64,000 nt of DNA, taken from NCBI RefSeq assembly GCF_041080675.1, contig NZ_CP163520.1, positions 8,461,501 to 8,525,500 of the forward strand. Reading direction: 5' to 3'. Of the stretch, positions 1-8,341 are shown in pieces. The first letter of the stretch is position 1, and every line of letters starts with the position of its first letter. The notes under the pieces are model-generated. The model saw nothing but the letters and a program-made list of their open reading frames with translations. It did not search any database and was not told the origin of the DNA. The stretch comes from Streptomyces sp. cg36 (lineage in GTDB: Bacteria > Actinomycetota > Actinomycetes > Streptomycetales > Streptomycetaceae). The position numbers were made by a program, and so were the translations under genes.

Positions 1-344
1 GACAGGAGCGGCGTCGTGCGTCGCTGCAGGGCCCGTGACCAGTCGTCGGCGTAGCCGCAGCCCAGATCGAGGATCTGCGTGAAGCCCCGCCCGGCCAGGA
101 ATTGGGCGGTCAGGGTGTGGTGGAGGCGGTTGATGACGGCCGCCGTGCGGACCGTGTCGTCGACGTTGGCCAGACGCTGTGCGAAGGCGTCGTCGATTGC
201 GAAGTCCCCGCGGCCCGTACTGAGCCAGCGGTACACGCGCGCCGCATCGGGACGCAGGAACGACTCGCCCCCCACATCCACACGCGCACCCGGCCCCCTC
301 CACGACGGCACACCGCGATCCCCTTCGGTGACATCGTTCAGCAC
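1..344 (-). CDS. SAM-dependent methyltransferase, DUF574/Methyltransf_19 type (3' end outside window)
   Basis: The visible 114 residues contain the family-typical ARVYRWLSTGRGDFAIDDAF stretch, followed by VINRLHHTL and the SAM-binding loop ILDLGCGYADD. Proteins of this actinobacterial family are about 270 residues long, so roughly the last 60% lies outside the window. The GTG start at 344 overlaps the stop of the upstream winged-helix gene (GTGCTGA), which suggests translational coupling. The substrate is unknown for the family. The fold assignment is firm and the role is open. Confidence 0.8.
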   Translation of the reverse strand, partial: MLNDVTEGDRGVPSWRGPGARVDVGGESFLRPDAARVYRWLSTGRGDFAIDDAFAQRLANVDDTVRTAAVINRLHHTLTAQFLAGRGFTQILDLGCGYADDWSRALQRRTTPLL

Positions 345-985
345 GGCGTGCCCCTTCGCGGCAGGCGCGCGGACGCCTCCACCGACCCGGCCGGGGACGT
401 GTCACTCTCGGCTGCAGCTTGGTGTGGCCCGGCCATAGACGGGGGGCCGGGCAGGGGACGCACACCAACCCGGCGGCGCACCTTCACCACCTGCTCGATC
501 CTGAGCCGGCGCACGGCGCCCGCCACCACCCGGCCGGGCACCTGGTAGCCCTCGCGCAGCTCACGGCGCGTGCGCGGCTGTCCCGGGAGCCAGGCACCCG
601 AGGCGATGTCGCCCCTTATGCGGGCGGCCAGTTGAGTAATCTGCCGGTTCACCGCCGACTCCGACTCCGGCTCCGGCCCCGGCTGCGGGGCGGGGCAGGA
701 GGCGAGTGCCCGCCTTTCCAGCTCCTCGCAGGCGGCGTCGGCGATGACGGCCCGGCCCTGGCGGCAGGTGGCGATGATGCCGGTCCGCTTCAGCCGGCGT
801 ACGGCCTGGTGCATGATCCCGGTCGTCACGCCGAACTGGGCGGCCAGCTGCACCAGAGCAGGGGTGGACGTCGAAGGGCGGTAGGTGCCGTCCGCGATCC
901 GCGCGCACAGCAGGTCAGCAGCGCGGTCAACAGCCACCAGCATCTGCGGCCCGAGCGGGGTGGTGGAGGCAGCGGGTGCCCTCAT
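338..985 (-). CDS. tandem GntR-type winged-helix regulator
   Basis: About 215 residues with two GntR-like DNA-binding units in one chain. The first is VQLAAQFGVTTGIMHQAVRR with the wing GIIATCRQGRAVI. The second is RRELREGYQVPGRVVAGAVR with the wing VVKVRRRVGVRP. No effector-binding domain follows either one. The ATG at 985 overlaps the stop of the DUF5753 gene (ATGA), so this start was chosen over a longer open frame. It probably acts as a local transcription regulator, and may bind as a monomer because it carries two readers. The specific target is unknown. Confidence 0.75.
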   Translation of the reverse strand: MRAPAASTTPLGPQMLVAVDRAADLLCARIADGTYRPSTSTPALVQLAAQFGVTTGIMHQAVRRLKRTGIIATCRQGRAVIADAACEELERRALASCPAPQPGPEPESESAVNRQITQLAARIRGDIASGAWLPGQPRTRRELREGYQVPGRVVAGAVRRLRIEQVVKVRRRVGVRPLPGPPSMAGPHQAAAESDTSPAGSVEASARLPRRGTPC

Positions 986-1926
986 GGCTGGCGCCGGGAC
1001 GAGGAGGCGAGAGCATGACGGGGGCCGGCCGTGTGGGCGGGCCGCTGGACCGGGGGAAGCGTGTGTGCTGTGCAGTTCGCGGCGGCCTCGTGCAGGAGCG
1101 TGGCACTGCCTGCCCCGTCCGCCGTCCGAGCGGCCAACTCGTCCAGAAGGTGCTGCTGTTCCATGCCGGGGGGTCCGTTGCGGTAGGTGGCGCTGGCGGA
1201 GCTCTCCTCGACCCACACGGCGGGCCTGTGGGGGCCGGGCAGGGTCAGCTGGAGGAGGTCACTGCCCTGGGAGCGCTGCGGGCGGGCGGTTGCGGCGGGG
1301 ATGATGCGGATGTCCGCGCGCCGCTCGTCAACCACCGTGCACAGATGGGTGAGCTGGTCGGCCAGCGGATCGGGCATACCGGGTGCACCAGCGACCCGGC
1401 GCGTGAGAACGGGCGCATCCAGGATCACCTCGGCGTGCTCCCACGTGTGATGGTCGAACACGCCAGGCCGCTGCCCAGGGCGGGCGCTGCTGTGATCCAG
1501 CACCGTTGCCGGGCGCAGCCGTTCCAGGCCGGCCGCGTAAGCGGGGGTGCGCACGAGCGCGGGGACGGCCCGGTCGCTGAACACCCGGATACGGAGCGCA
1601 CAGCCTTCGAGGGCTGCGAGCCGCGGCTGCCAGCCGACGGCGGCGTCGGTGAGGGTGTGGCCCGGGGCCTCATCACGGCCGGCTGCGGCCCAGCCCGCCA
1701 GAATCTCGTGCACGTGAGGGGGCTGGCAGTACAGCCGCAGCAGGCGGTCCAGGCTTGCCTGCGGGGGAGCTGCCCGGCCGCTCTCACCGTCGGCGAGTTC
1801 CGCCGCGGAGACGCGGGCGGCGGCCGCTGCCAGGGCGCGGCTGACGCCCCACCGGCGGCGCATCTGGGTCAGGCTGGCGCCCAGGACCAGCAGGCCCACC
1901 GGCGGGCTGGGGAAGGTCACGGTCAT
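982..1926 (-). CDS. DUF5753-domain regulator
   Basis: 314 residues. The C-terminal two thirds match the DUF5753 pattern of Streptomyces XRE-type regulators: VRTPAYAAGLERLRPAT, then a central VLTRRVAGAPGMPDPLADQL, then VVDERRADIRIIPA and a final WVEESSASATYRN. The N-terminal 60 residues carry only a weak helix-turn-helix (SLTQMRRRWGVSRALAAA). The ATG at 1926 lies 8 nt after the upstream stop, and the gene overlaps the next one by 4 nt. Relatives (WhiJ type) act with small DUF397 proteins, but none is seen here. Confidence 0.8.
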   Translation of the reverse strand: MTVTFPSPPVGLLVLGASLTQMRRRWGVSRALAAAAARVSAAELADGESGRAAPPQASLDRLLRLYCQPPHVHEILAGWAAAGRDEAPGHTLTDAAVGWQPRLAALEGCALRIRVFSDRAVPALVRTPAYAAGLERLRPATVLDHSSARPGQRPGVFDHHTWEHAEVILDAPVLTRRVAGAPGMPDPLADQLTHLCTVVDERRADIRIIPAATARPQRSQGSDLLQLTLPGPHRPAVWVEESSASATYRNGPPGMEQQHLLDELAARTADGAGSATLLHEAAANCTAHTLPPVQRPAHTAGPRHALASSSRRQP

Positions 1927-1934
1927 GATCACTC

Positions 1935-2315
1935 TCACAGGGCGGGGAGGCGGAGGGGGGAGTGCGGGGGCGTGGCGAGGAGCGCGTAGGCGCCTGAATA
2001 CCGGGGCGGGCTGCTGCGGTCGGGGTGCGCCGGGTGCCATCGGCTGGCGGGCACCGGCTCGCGGTGGCCGAGCAGCCGCCACCCGTCCAGGAGAGCGGTG
2101 AGGGCCGCACCGGTACGGGCGCGCCAGGGGAGGTGCGCGGCGGCGTAGAGGGCCGCCGCCGCACGCATGCCCAGGCCGTGCAGGTCGCCGGTCCCGTGGG
2201 CGAGGGAAACCAGTGCGGCCCGGACATGTCCATGTAACGGAACCCGGCCTCGGCGGCCGCGCGGGCGACGACATGGTGCGGGGCGGTGGGGGCGATCGTT
2301 GACCGCGTCAGACAT
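1935..2315 (-). CDS. hypothetical protein, first gene of a four-gene operon
   Basis: 126 residues, no family recognised. From about residue 33 on, the codon pattern is strongly coding (GTGDLHGLGMRAAAALYAAA). The first 30 codons are much weaker and include a TTA leucine codon, rare in Streptomyces and bldA-dependent if truly translated. GGAG stands 3-6 nt before the ATG at 2315. Either this start is right or translation begins inside. It is followed after 8 nt by the DUF5753 gene, so it is probably co-transcribed. Confidence 0.5.
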   Translation of the reverse strand: MSDAVNDRPHRPAPCRRPRGRRGRVPLHGHVRAALVSLAHGTGDLHGLGMRAAAALYAAAHLPWRARTGAALTALLDGWRLLGHREPVPASRWHPAHPDRSSPPRYSGAYALLATPPHSPLRLPAL

Positions 2316-2401
2316 AACTCCACGACAAGTCCCTGGAAAGCGAGATGGCCGGCATGTACCGGGGGTGGCGGCCCGGCCGTGAGGGGCCGGGCCGTCGGGG
2401 G

Positions 2402-3856
2402 TCAGGCTTGGGTGAACCAGCGGGCCTGTTCCGCGTCGGTGACCGTTCTGTGCTGGTGGCTGATTTCGGCCGCAGCAAGGTGGACCAACGCGTCGATGGT
2501 CTCTTCCCCGAATGCGTGCTCGGCGGGCTTGCTGTGTTCCAGCAGGCGGAGCGCTTCGTCGAGACTCGCGGGCAGTTCCGGTTCGTCGCGCGCGGTGTGG
2601 GCGTCGTCGAACCAGCGCGGCGGCACGGCCAGAGTGGATTCCAGGCCGTGGACGATGGCGGCGATCACTGCCGCCATCGCGAGGTAGGGGTTGGCATCCG
2701 CTCCACCAACTCGGATCTCGGTGCGCAGGCTGGGGCCCTGGCCGGTCACCCGCACCGCGCAGGTGCGGTTGTCGATGCCCCAGGTCATGCGGGTGGGGGC
2801 GAAGGAGCCGGGCAGGTAGCGCTTGTAGGAGTTGGTGTTCGGCGCATACAGCACCGCCAGTTCGGGCAGCACATCCAGCATCCCCGCGATCGCCCGCTTC
2901 CCCGTCTGGGAGAGCACCCTTCCTTCGTGGTGGGGGAAGGCGGGGGTGCCGTTGCGGGTGAGGGAGACGTGCAGGTGCAGGCCGCTGCCGACGCCGGTCT
3001 GCGGCGCGGCCATGAAGGTGGCCTGCGCCCCGGCCTGGCGGGCCAGGGTGCGGGCGGCGTGCTTGAACATGACGTGCTGGTCACAGGCTTGGAAGGCGTC
3101 CCCGTAGGGGAAGGTGACTTCGATCTGCCCGGCGGCGGCCTCGGTCTTGACCGCCTCCACCGGCATACCCGCCGCTGCCAGAGCGTGCTGCAGGTGGTGG
3201 ATGTAGCGGGTGAAAGCGGGGGGCTGGTTGAGGCCGTAGTCGCCGCCCGGGGTCAGCGGCGCCAGTCCGGGCCCGCCGACCGTCTGGCCGGGGGCGTACA
3301 CACCTTGGTAGAGGACGAACTCTGTTTCCAGGCCGGCGTGGGCGTGCAGTCCGTGGGCGGCCAGACGGCGAAGCTGGTGCCGCAAGACCTCCCGCGGATT
3401 GAGTACGGCCGGCTCGTCCCGGCCGGTGAAGGCGTCGGCCAGGACGAGCGCGGATTTCGGCAGCCACGGCACGGTCCGCGCGGTTTCCAGGTCGGGCATC
3501 ACGCGGAAGTCGGGAAAGCCCTCCTCCATGGAGGCGAGGCCCGATCCGGCGGGGGCCGGGTTCATGTCGATCGTGCTGGAGAGCAGGTAGGCGCACATCT
3601 CCGCGCCGTGCGGCACGACCTCGTTGAGGAAGTGGCGTGCACCGAACCGCTTGCCGACGAGCCGTCCGTGCGGGTCGACCAGCGCACACACCACCGTCTC
3701 GACGCGGCCGTCCCCGACCGCTGCGGCCAGGGCCTCCCGAGGAGAAGACGCGGGGGACAGCGGCCGGGACGGGACGGCCATGCGGGCGGAGGAGAGAAGC
3801 GGGCCGCCAGGGTGCTCGGACTCGGCGCCCCTGCGGGGATTGAACAGGGGAGGCAT
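2402..3856 (-). CDS. glutamine-synthetase-family ligase (GlnA-like, probably gamma-glutamyl amine ligase)
   Basis: 484 residues with the GS fold: metal/ATP motifs LETEFVLYQG near residue 160 and KTEAAAGQIEVTFPYGD near 225, GSGLHLHVSL near 280, and C-terminal VGGADANPYLAMAAVIAA. True glutamine synthetases have the same order. This one has a shortened N terminus and is adjacent (TGAATG) to an amino-acid/amine permease. That arrangement resembles the GlnA3/GlnA4 ligases that glutamylate polyamines or ethanolamine in Streptomyces. The substrate is inferred from neighbourhood only. GAGGTGG precedes the ATG. Confidence 0.85.
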   Translation of the reverse strand: MPPLFNPRRGAESEHPGGPLLSSARMAVPSRPLSPASSPREALAAAVGDGRVETVVCALVDPHGRLVGKRFGARHFLNEVVPHGAEMCAYLLSSTIDMNPAPAGSGLASMEEGFPDFRVMPDLETARTVPWLPKSALVLADAFTGRDEPAVLNPREVLRHQLRRLAAHGLHAHAGLETEFVLYQGVYAPGQTVGGPGLAPLTPGGDYGLNQPPAFTRYIHHLQHALAAAGMPVEAVKTEAAAGQIEVTFPYGDAFQACDQHVMFKHAARTLARQAGAQATFMAAPQTGVGSGLHLHVSLTRNGTPAFPHHEGRVLSQTGKRAIAGMLDVLPELAVLYAPNTNSYKRYLPGSFAPTRMTWGIDNRTCAVRVTGQGPSLRTEIRVGGADANPYLAMAAVIAAIVHGLESTLAVPPRWFDDAHTARDEPELPASLDEALRLLEHSKPAEHAFGEETIDALVHLAAAEISHQHRTVTDAEQARWFTQA

Positions 3857-5377
3857 TCAGACCACCTCGTCCTGGATCTCGGCGAGGGTGCCGCTGGCCG
3901 GGACCGCGGGCAGCTCGTAGCCCTTGCCCGCCGCCTTCCACCACACCGCTGCCAGGGCGAGGGCGACGAGGAGGGCGAGGGGGGCGTAGTTGAAGGTGTC
4001 GATGGTGACGGGATGGCTCTGGGGCAGGCAGAAGACGACCGTCACGAACGCCACCCACACCACCGCGACCGTCCCGACCACCCCGCTCCAGCGGCCCAGG
4101 TTCCAGGGGCCCGGCTCGAAGGCGCGGCCTTTGCGGAGGCGCAGGTAGATGGGGATGGCGTAGGCGGGGGTGATGCCGATGACGTTGATGGCGACGACCG
4201 CACCGTAGGCGGTCGGGCTGTAGAGGTAGGGCAGGGCGAGCAGGGCGGCGACGGTGACCGAGAGCCATACCGCGGCCCGGGGTGTGCCGGTGGGTTCGTG
4301 CACCGTGCGCCAGCGGGTGGAGCCGGGCAGGGCGTTGTCCCGGGAGAACGCGAAGATCATGCGGGAGCAGGCGGCGGTCTCGGCGTTGCCGCAGAACAGC
4401 TGCGCGATGATCACCACCAGCAGCAGCGCCTTCGCCCACCCCACCCCCAGCGCGTCGAGGAAGATCTGCGCCGGAGGCACACCCAGTGCGCTGTTCTGCA
4501 CTGCTGTGTAGTCGTGGATGGCGAAGGTCAGCCCGCACAGCAGGATGAAGCCGGCGGCCCAGGACCAGGTGATGGCGCTCATGATGCCGCGCGGGGCGGC
4601 CTGGGCGGCGTGGGTGGTCTCCTCCGACAGGTGGGCGGAGGCGTCGTAGCCGGAGAACGTGTACTGCGCCAGCAGCAGCCCGAGCAGGATCACATAGCCG
4701 TTGGAGGACCAGCCGGTGGTGTTCACAAACGCGGTGAACGCGTAGTTGGGGGAGCGGTGGTGGGTGGGGGCGAGGGTGAGGGCGCCCACGATGAGGACGA
4801 CGCCCGCCAGGTGCCACCACACACTCACCACGTTCAGCAGCGATATCAGCCGCACCCCGAACAGGTTCAGCACCGCGTGCAGCACGAGGATCCCCAGGTA
4901 GATGGCCATGATCTTGCCGGGGGTGGGGGTGAAGCCGGTCTGCAGGTTCAAGAACGCGCCGGTGAACAGGGCCGCGCCGAAGTCGATCCCGGCGATGCCG
5001 CCGAGCAGGCCCAGCAAATTGAGCCAGCCGGTGTACCAGCCCCACCTTCTGCCGCCGAGGCGGTCCGCCATGAAGTACAGGCCGCCGCTGGTGGGGTAGG
5101 CGCTGGTGACCTCGGCCAGTGCCGCCCCCACACAGCAGACCATGAGACCCACGGCCAGCCAGCCCCACAGCATGACGGCGGGCCCGCCCGCCCCCATGCC
5201 GAAGCCGTACATCGTCATGCACCCGGACAGGACGCTGATCACCGAGAACGAGATGGCGGCGTTCCCGAACCGGCCCATCCGCCGGGACAGCTCAGGGGTA
5301 TAGCCCAGCTCACGCAGCCGCTCATCATCGGCCAACGCGGCCCGTCTGGCCGGGGGTAAGGACGGAGAAGACAACAC
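3857..5377 (-). CDS. APC-family amino-acid/amine permease
   Basis: About 506 residues with some twelve hydrophobic segments. The APC opening motif appears as FGNAAISFSVISVLSGCMTM, followed by EVTSAYPTSGGLYFMADRLG and the conserved YDASAHLSEET. It would import an amino acid or amine across the membrane using the ion gradient. The start is placed at GTG 5377 (a TTG at 5374 is equally possible) because GGAGG lies just upstream. The more distal in-frame GTG at 5404 lacks one. Its stop abuts the start of the ligase gene, so transport and ligation are probably one pathway. Confidence 0.9.
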   Translation of the reverse strand: MLSSPSLPPARRAALADDERLRELGYTPELSRRMGRFGNAAISFSVISVLSGCMTMYGFGMGAGGPAVMLWGWLAVGLMVCCVGAALAEVTSAYPTSGGLYFMADRLGGRRWGWYTGWLNLLGLLGGIAGIDFGAALFTGAFLNLQTGFTPTPGKIMAIYLGILVLHAVLNLFGVRLISLLNVVSVWWHLAGVVLIVGALTLAPTHHRSPNYAFTAFVNTTGWSSNGYVILLGLLLAQYTFSGYDASAHLSEETTHAAQAAPRGIMSAITWSWAAGFILLCGLTFAIHDYTAVQNSALGVPPAQIFLDALGVGWAKALLLVVIIAQLFCGNAETAACSRMIFAFSRDNALPGSTRWRTVHEPTGTPRAAVWLSVTVAALLALPYLYSPTAYGAVVAINVIGITPAYAIPIYLRLRKGRAFEPGPWNLGRWSGVVGTVAVVWVAFVTVVFCLPQSHPVTIDTFNYAPLALLVALALAAVWWKAAGKGYELPAVPASGTLAEIQDEVV

Positions 5378-5435
5378 AACCTCCAAGAGAACGGAAAGGA
5401 ACACGGATCAGGGACCGAGGCCGGGGACCTGTTGG

Positions 5436-6494
5436 TCAGGGCCAGGACCAGGAGGGGCGGGGAGGAGTTTGAGGGTTTGGGGGTCGGGTGGTGCGTGCGG
5501 GACTGAGGCAGATGGCACGTGCCCGCAGGAACTCGTGGGCGGCCAGCGCGTGTTGGGAGGGGTCTGTGGTGGTGTAGGCCCAGGGGGCGCGGGTGAAGTG
5601 GCAGTCCAGGACCTGAAAGACCGCCCCGGCCCGCACGTATTCACCGGCTGTGAACAGGGCGTGGGCCAGGTGGTTGAGGTCGGCGACCGACACGTGCGGA
5701 TCGGCGCGCAGATCCGCGCCGGCGGCGGCGATCATGACGTCACGGTTGACCGGGTCGCGCGCCCATTGGCGGCGCAGCAGCGGATTGCGGTCCCCGTCGT
5801 GGCGGAAGGACTCCACGGCGGCATACAGCGGCAGCATCAGCAGCGCAGCGTCTTGTCGCGGGCGCGCCCATGAGCTCACCCAACGGGCGAAGTCAGCAGC
5901 GCCCGCGCCGGAGCCGGGCCGGGTGACGCAGCGCAGCATCTGGTGCGCGGCCTCCCGGTTGCAGGGGTGTCGCTGCCAGATGGCCGACCACAGCTTCCAC
6001 GGCCCCCGGGGCAGCATCGGCTCGCTCGCCTTCTGCCAGTAGGCGGGATTGCGGAAGCCGGCGTCCGCCACTCCCAGCGCCAGCAGTGCAATCAGCGGCA
6101 CCGGGTCCGCCGGGGCGCGCTCATGGGCGTGCTCGCAGCTGGCATACGCCGCGTCAACCAGGGCAGGGGCAGTGGTCTGACGGCGGCGGTGCGCGTCCAG
6201 GGCCCGCTGCACCAGGACCCGGGCGTGCATGACGTGCGCGTCCACGCAGTGCGGCTCCTCGGCAAGCCAGGCCCCCACCACGTCGCTGCCCGTACGCGCG
6301 GCGGCCGCGGCCAGGACCTGGGTCCGCGAGGTGCGCAGCACCCAGTCCCGCCCGGTCGCGTGCAGAAGATCGCGTATCGCAGCCCACCGGGCCGCCCCCA
6401 TCTCCTCCAGCGCGGTACGCAGCGGCATGTCGAACCCGGCCGGATGGTAGACCGGCACCATCGTCTCCTCACCCACCCTGCCGCGCCGCCCCAT
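5436..6494 (-). CDS. TPR-like helical protein of unknown function
   Basis: 352 residues, alpha-helical and Ala/Leu-rich, with Trp/Arg-rich repeat-like units (for example WKLWSAIWQRHPCNREAAHQ and HVSVADLNHLAHALFTAGEY). No catalytic motif is visible. The ATG at 6494 overlaps the upstream stop as TGATG, making this the last gene of the coupled operon that begins at 9024. A scaffold or tetratricopeptide-like role is possible, but the family was not recognised with certainty. Confidence 0.6.
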   Translation of the reverse strand: MGRRGRVGEETMVPVYHPAGFDMPLRTALEEMGAARWAAIRDLLHATGRDWVLRTSRTQVLAAAAARTGSDVVGAWLAEEPHCVDAHVMHARVLVQRALDAHRRRQTTAPALVDAAYASCEHAHERAPADPVPLIALLALGVADAGFRNPAYWQKASEPMLPRGPWKLWSAIWQRHPCNREAAHQMLRCVTRPGSGAGAADFARWVSSWARPRQDAALLMLPLYAAVESFRHDGDRNPLLRRQWARDPVNRDVMIAAAGADLRADPHVSVADLNHLAHALFTAGEYVRAGAVFQVLDCHFTRAPWAYTTTDPSQHALAAHEFLRARAICLSPARTTRPPNPQTPPRPSWSWP

Positions 6495-7099
6495 CACCGC
6501 ACCCCTTCCACGGGCGGTCCCTGCGTCTTGAGGGCGGTGCGCAGCGCCGCCTCGGTGAGGATGGCCTGGTCGAGTGCGGGGAGCCGTTCGGCGGCCCGGT
6601 GCAGGAACAGGACCTGACGGCCCCCGTCCTGTGCCTGCCGCTCCAGTTCCCAGGCGCACATCTGACACAGGTAGTCGGCCAGGCGCCGGTCGTGGACGCT
6701 CACGGTGACACGCGACGCCGGCGGGGTGAGGCAGGCGGCCTGGTCGCTGACCCACATCGACAGCAGCACCCCCAGCCGCAGATGCCGCATCCTGGCATGG
6801 GTGTATGCCTCGACCACCTCCAGCACCCGCCGCTGCCGCTGGCGCCCGCAGGCGTCCAAATCGACGCCGGGAGTGCGGTCTTCGCGGGCGAGGACCACGA
6901 CGGCGCGCAGCAGATCGTCGTCGAAGAGACCGGCCACGCATCCGCCCGCGCTGGGGGGCGTGCCGAGGAACGCGGCGATCCGCAGCGGGACGGCAGCGCC
7001 CTCGCCGGGCAGCTCGGCGTCCAGGGCGCGCACCCGGTCTTGGACCAGCGTGACCGCGGCAGCGGTATCCGCAGCGGTGAGCAGGCGCATCACATACAT
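6494..7099 (-). CDS. GNAT-like protein, MYVMR paralogue 2
   Basis: 201 residues. The start MYVMRLLTAADTAAAVTLVQDR resembles the first strand and helix of GNAT acyltransferases. It shares the unusual opening MYVMR with the protein encoded at 8338-9024. The C-terminal half carries LRLGVLLSMWVSD and a final hydrophobic VLFLHRAAERLP. The acetyl-CoA loop (Q/RxxGxG/A) is not evident, so activity is doubtful. GAGGAGAAACGC precedes the ATG. It is separated by 67 bp from the upstream ATPase gene and overlaps the downstream TPR-like gene. Confidence 0.6.
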   Translation of the reverse strand: MYVMRLLTAADTAAAVTLVQDRVRALDAELPGEGAAVPLRIAAFLGTPPSAGGCVAGLFDDDLLRAVVVLAREDRTPGVDLDACGRQRQRRVLEVVEAYTHARMRHLRLGVLLSMWVSDQAACLTPPASRVTVSVHDRRLADYLCQMCAWELERQAQDGGRQVLFLHRAAERLPALDQAILTEAALRTALKTQGPPVEGVR

Positions 7100-7166
7100 G
7101 CGTTTCTCCTCGGTGGACGAGGAGGCGTGAAGCCGGGGGCCGTGGCGCTGCGCAGGGGTCGGGTGT

Positions 7167-7652
7167 TCATCGGGGTAACTCCGGCACGTCCGGGGCGAGA
7201 TGGGTTGAGGTACTGGGGTCTTTCTGGGTGGTGCGGAGGTCGATGAGGCACCACACGGTGGTGCTGGCCAGGCCCGGCGCGATCTTCCAGGACGTGGCGA
7301 GACGGTCCACCACCGCCAGTCCACCGCTCGCGTGACCGGCGGGACCATCGGGTCGTTGCCAGCGGGGGGTGTTCGTGACCGCGATCCGTACGGCTGTGTG
7401 GATGCCGGGTGGGCGGGTGAGGGACATCTGTGCGGGATGCCCGGCCGGGCCGTGTTGCACGGCGTTGGCCACGAGTTCCGTGGTGATGCGGGCAACGGGG
7501 TCGGACAGGGCCTGCAGACTCCACGGTGTGAGAGCGGCGACGCCGAGCTCCGCGCACGCCTGGGGCCATTGGAGGTCCAGCGGGGTGGGGGCCGGATGGC
7601 CGTGGCGGGTGAACCAGATCTCGCAGCCGGGCAGTCCGTTCGACGTGGTCAC
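7167..7652 (-). CDS. ATP-binding protein, anti-sigma/AbaA type (HATPase_c_2)
   Basis: 161 residues with the GHKL N-box VARITTELVANAVQHG and the glycine box HASGGLAVVDRLATSW, as in RsbW-like serine kinases and the AbaA/WhiJ-associated ATPases of Streptomyces. Such proteins bind ATP and often sequester sigma factors or phosphorylate anti-sigma antagonists. No histidine-kinase phosphoacceptor domain is present. The GTG at 7652 overlaps the upstream kinase stop (GTGA), which fixes the start. The target is unknown. Confidence 0.8.
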   Translation of the reverse strand: MTTSNGLPGCEIWFTRHGHPAPTPLDLQWPQACAELGVAALTPWSLQALSDPVARITTELVANAVQHGPAGHPAQMSLTRPPGIHTAVRIAVTNTPRWQRPDGPAGHASGGLAVVDRLATSWKIAPGLASTTVWCLIDLRTTQKDPSTSTHLAPDVPELPR

Positions 7653-8341
7653 AGTCCTCTCCCGTTTCCGGCCGGTGCGGGCAGGAGGTCCAGGACGCAG
7701 GTGCTGGCGTCGGGGGAGCCGGGGTCGGTGGTGAGCGTGTGCCACGCCGTTGGATCCCCGTCGGCGAGCACGGCCCGGATGGCGGCCAGGTGCTGGGCAT
7801 AGTGGGCAAAGCGTTGTTCGGCGTGCTCGCCCCGGTCGGTGTCCCGCACCACCAGCGGCACATCGCAGTCCGCGCACCGCCCCGGCCCGGACGCCGCCCC
7901 GCCGGGTTCAGGAGAACCAGCGGGCATCGCGCTGCAAACAGGGCAGGCGCGTCGGCGCGCGAGGCGGGCTGCCAGGGTGCCGGGGCGGGCCGTCAGCTCG
8001 ATGACACACAGGCGCCGCCCCCGGGAGCGCACGCACCGTTTGAGGAGCTCGGCCTGCGCCGCGTTGCGGGGATAGCCCTCCAGCACGACGGGGCGGCCCG
8101 CCGCACTGTCGATGGCGGTGCGGGCCAGGTCGTGTGCGAGCAGGTCGGGCAGCTCACCGGCGGGGCCGCGGCCCGGGTCGAGGAGGGCGGCGATGATCGG
8201 TTCCGTCTGCGCCAGGCGCCGGGCTGCCTCGCGCGGCCGGAACACGGCCGCACCGCAGGCGGCGAGCGCGACCGCCACGCTGGTCTTGCCCGAGGCGGGC
8301 GGCCCCAGGACCACAACGACCGCGGCAGGCACACTCTTCAC
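7649..8341 (-). CDS. adenylate-kinase-like nucleotide kinase
   Basis: 230 residues. The P-loop GPPASGKT is at 13-20. LEGYPRNAAQAELLKR resembles the NMP-binding segment of adenylate kinase. A zinc-ribbon-like LID follows, with CPVC and CADC and then VPLVVRDTDRGEHAEQRF. It is most similar in plan to adenylate kinase but is divergent. It is coupled by GTGA overlaps on both sides to a GNAT-like protein and an ATPase, an odd setting for housekeeping adenylate kinase. A specialised nucleotide or small-molecule kinase is likely. Confidence 0.75.
   Translation of the reverse strand: MKSVPAAVVVVLGPPASGKTSVAVALAACGAAVFRPREAARRLAQTEPIIAALLDPGRGPAGELPDLLAHDLARTAIDSAAGRPVVLEGYPRNAAQAELLKRCVRSRGRRLCVIELTARPGTLAARLARRRACPVCSAMPAGSPEPGGAASGPGRCADCDVPLVVRDTDRGEHAEQRFAHYAQHLAAIRAVLADGDPTAWHTLTTDPGSPDASTCVLDLLPAPAGNGRGL

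Noticed and set aside
2345..5359. A 1004-residue plus-strand open frame
   Set aside because: It mirrors the permease and GS-like genes, which have clear family motifs on the other strand.
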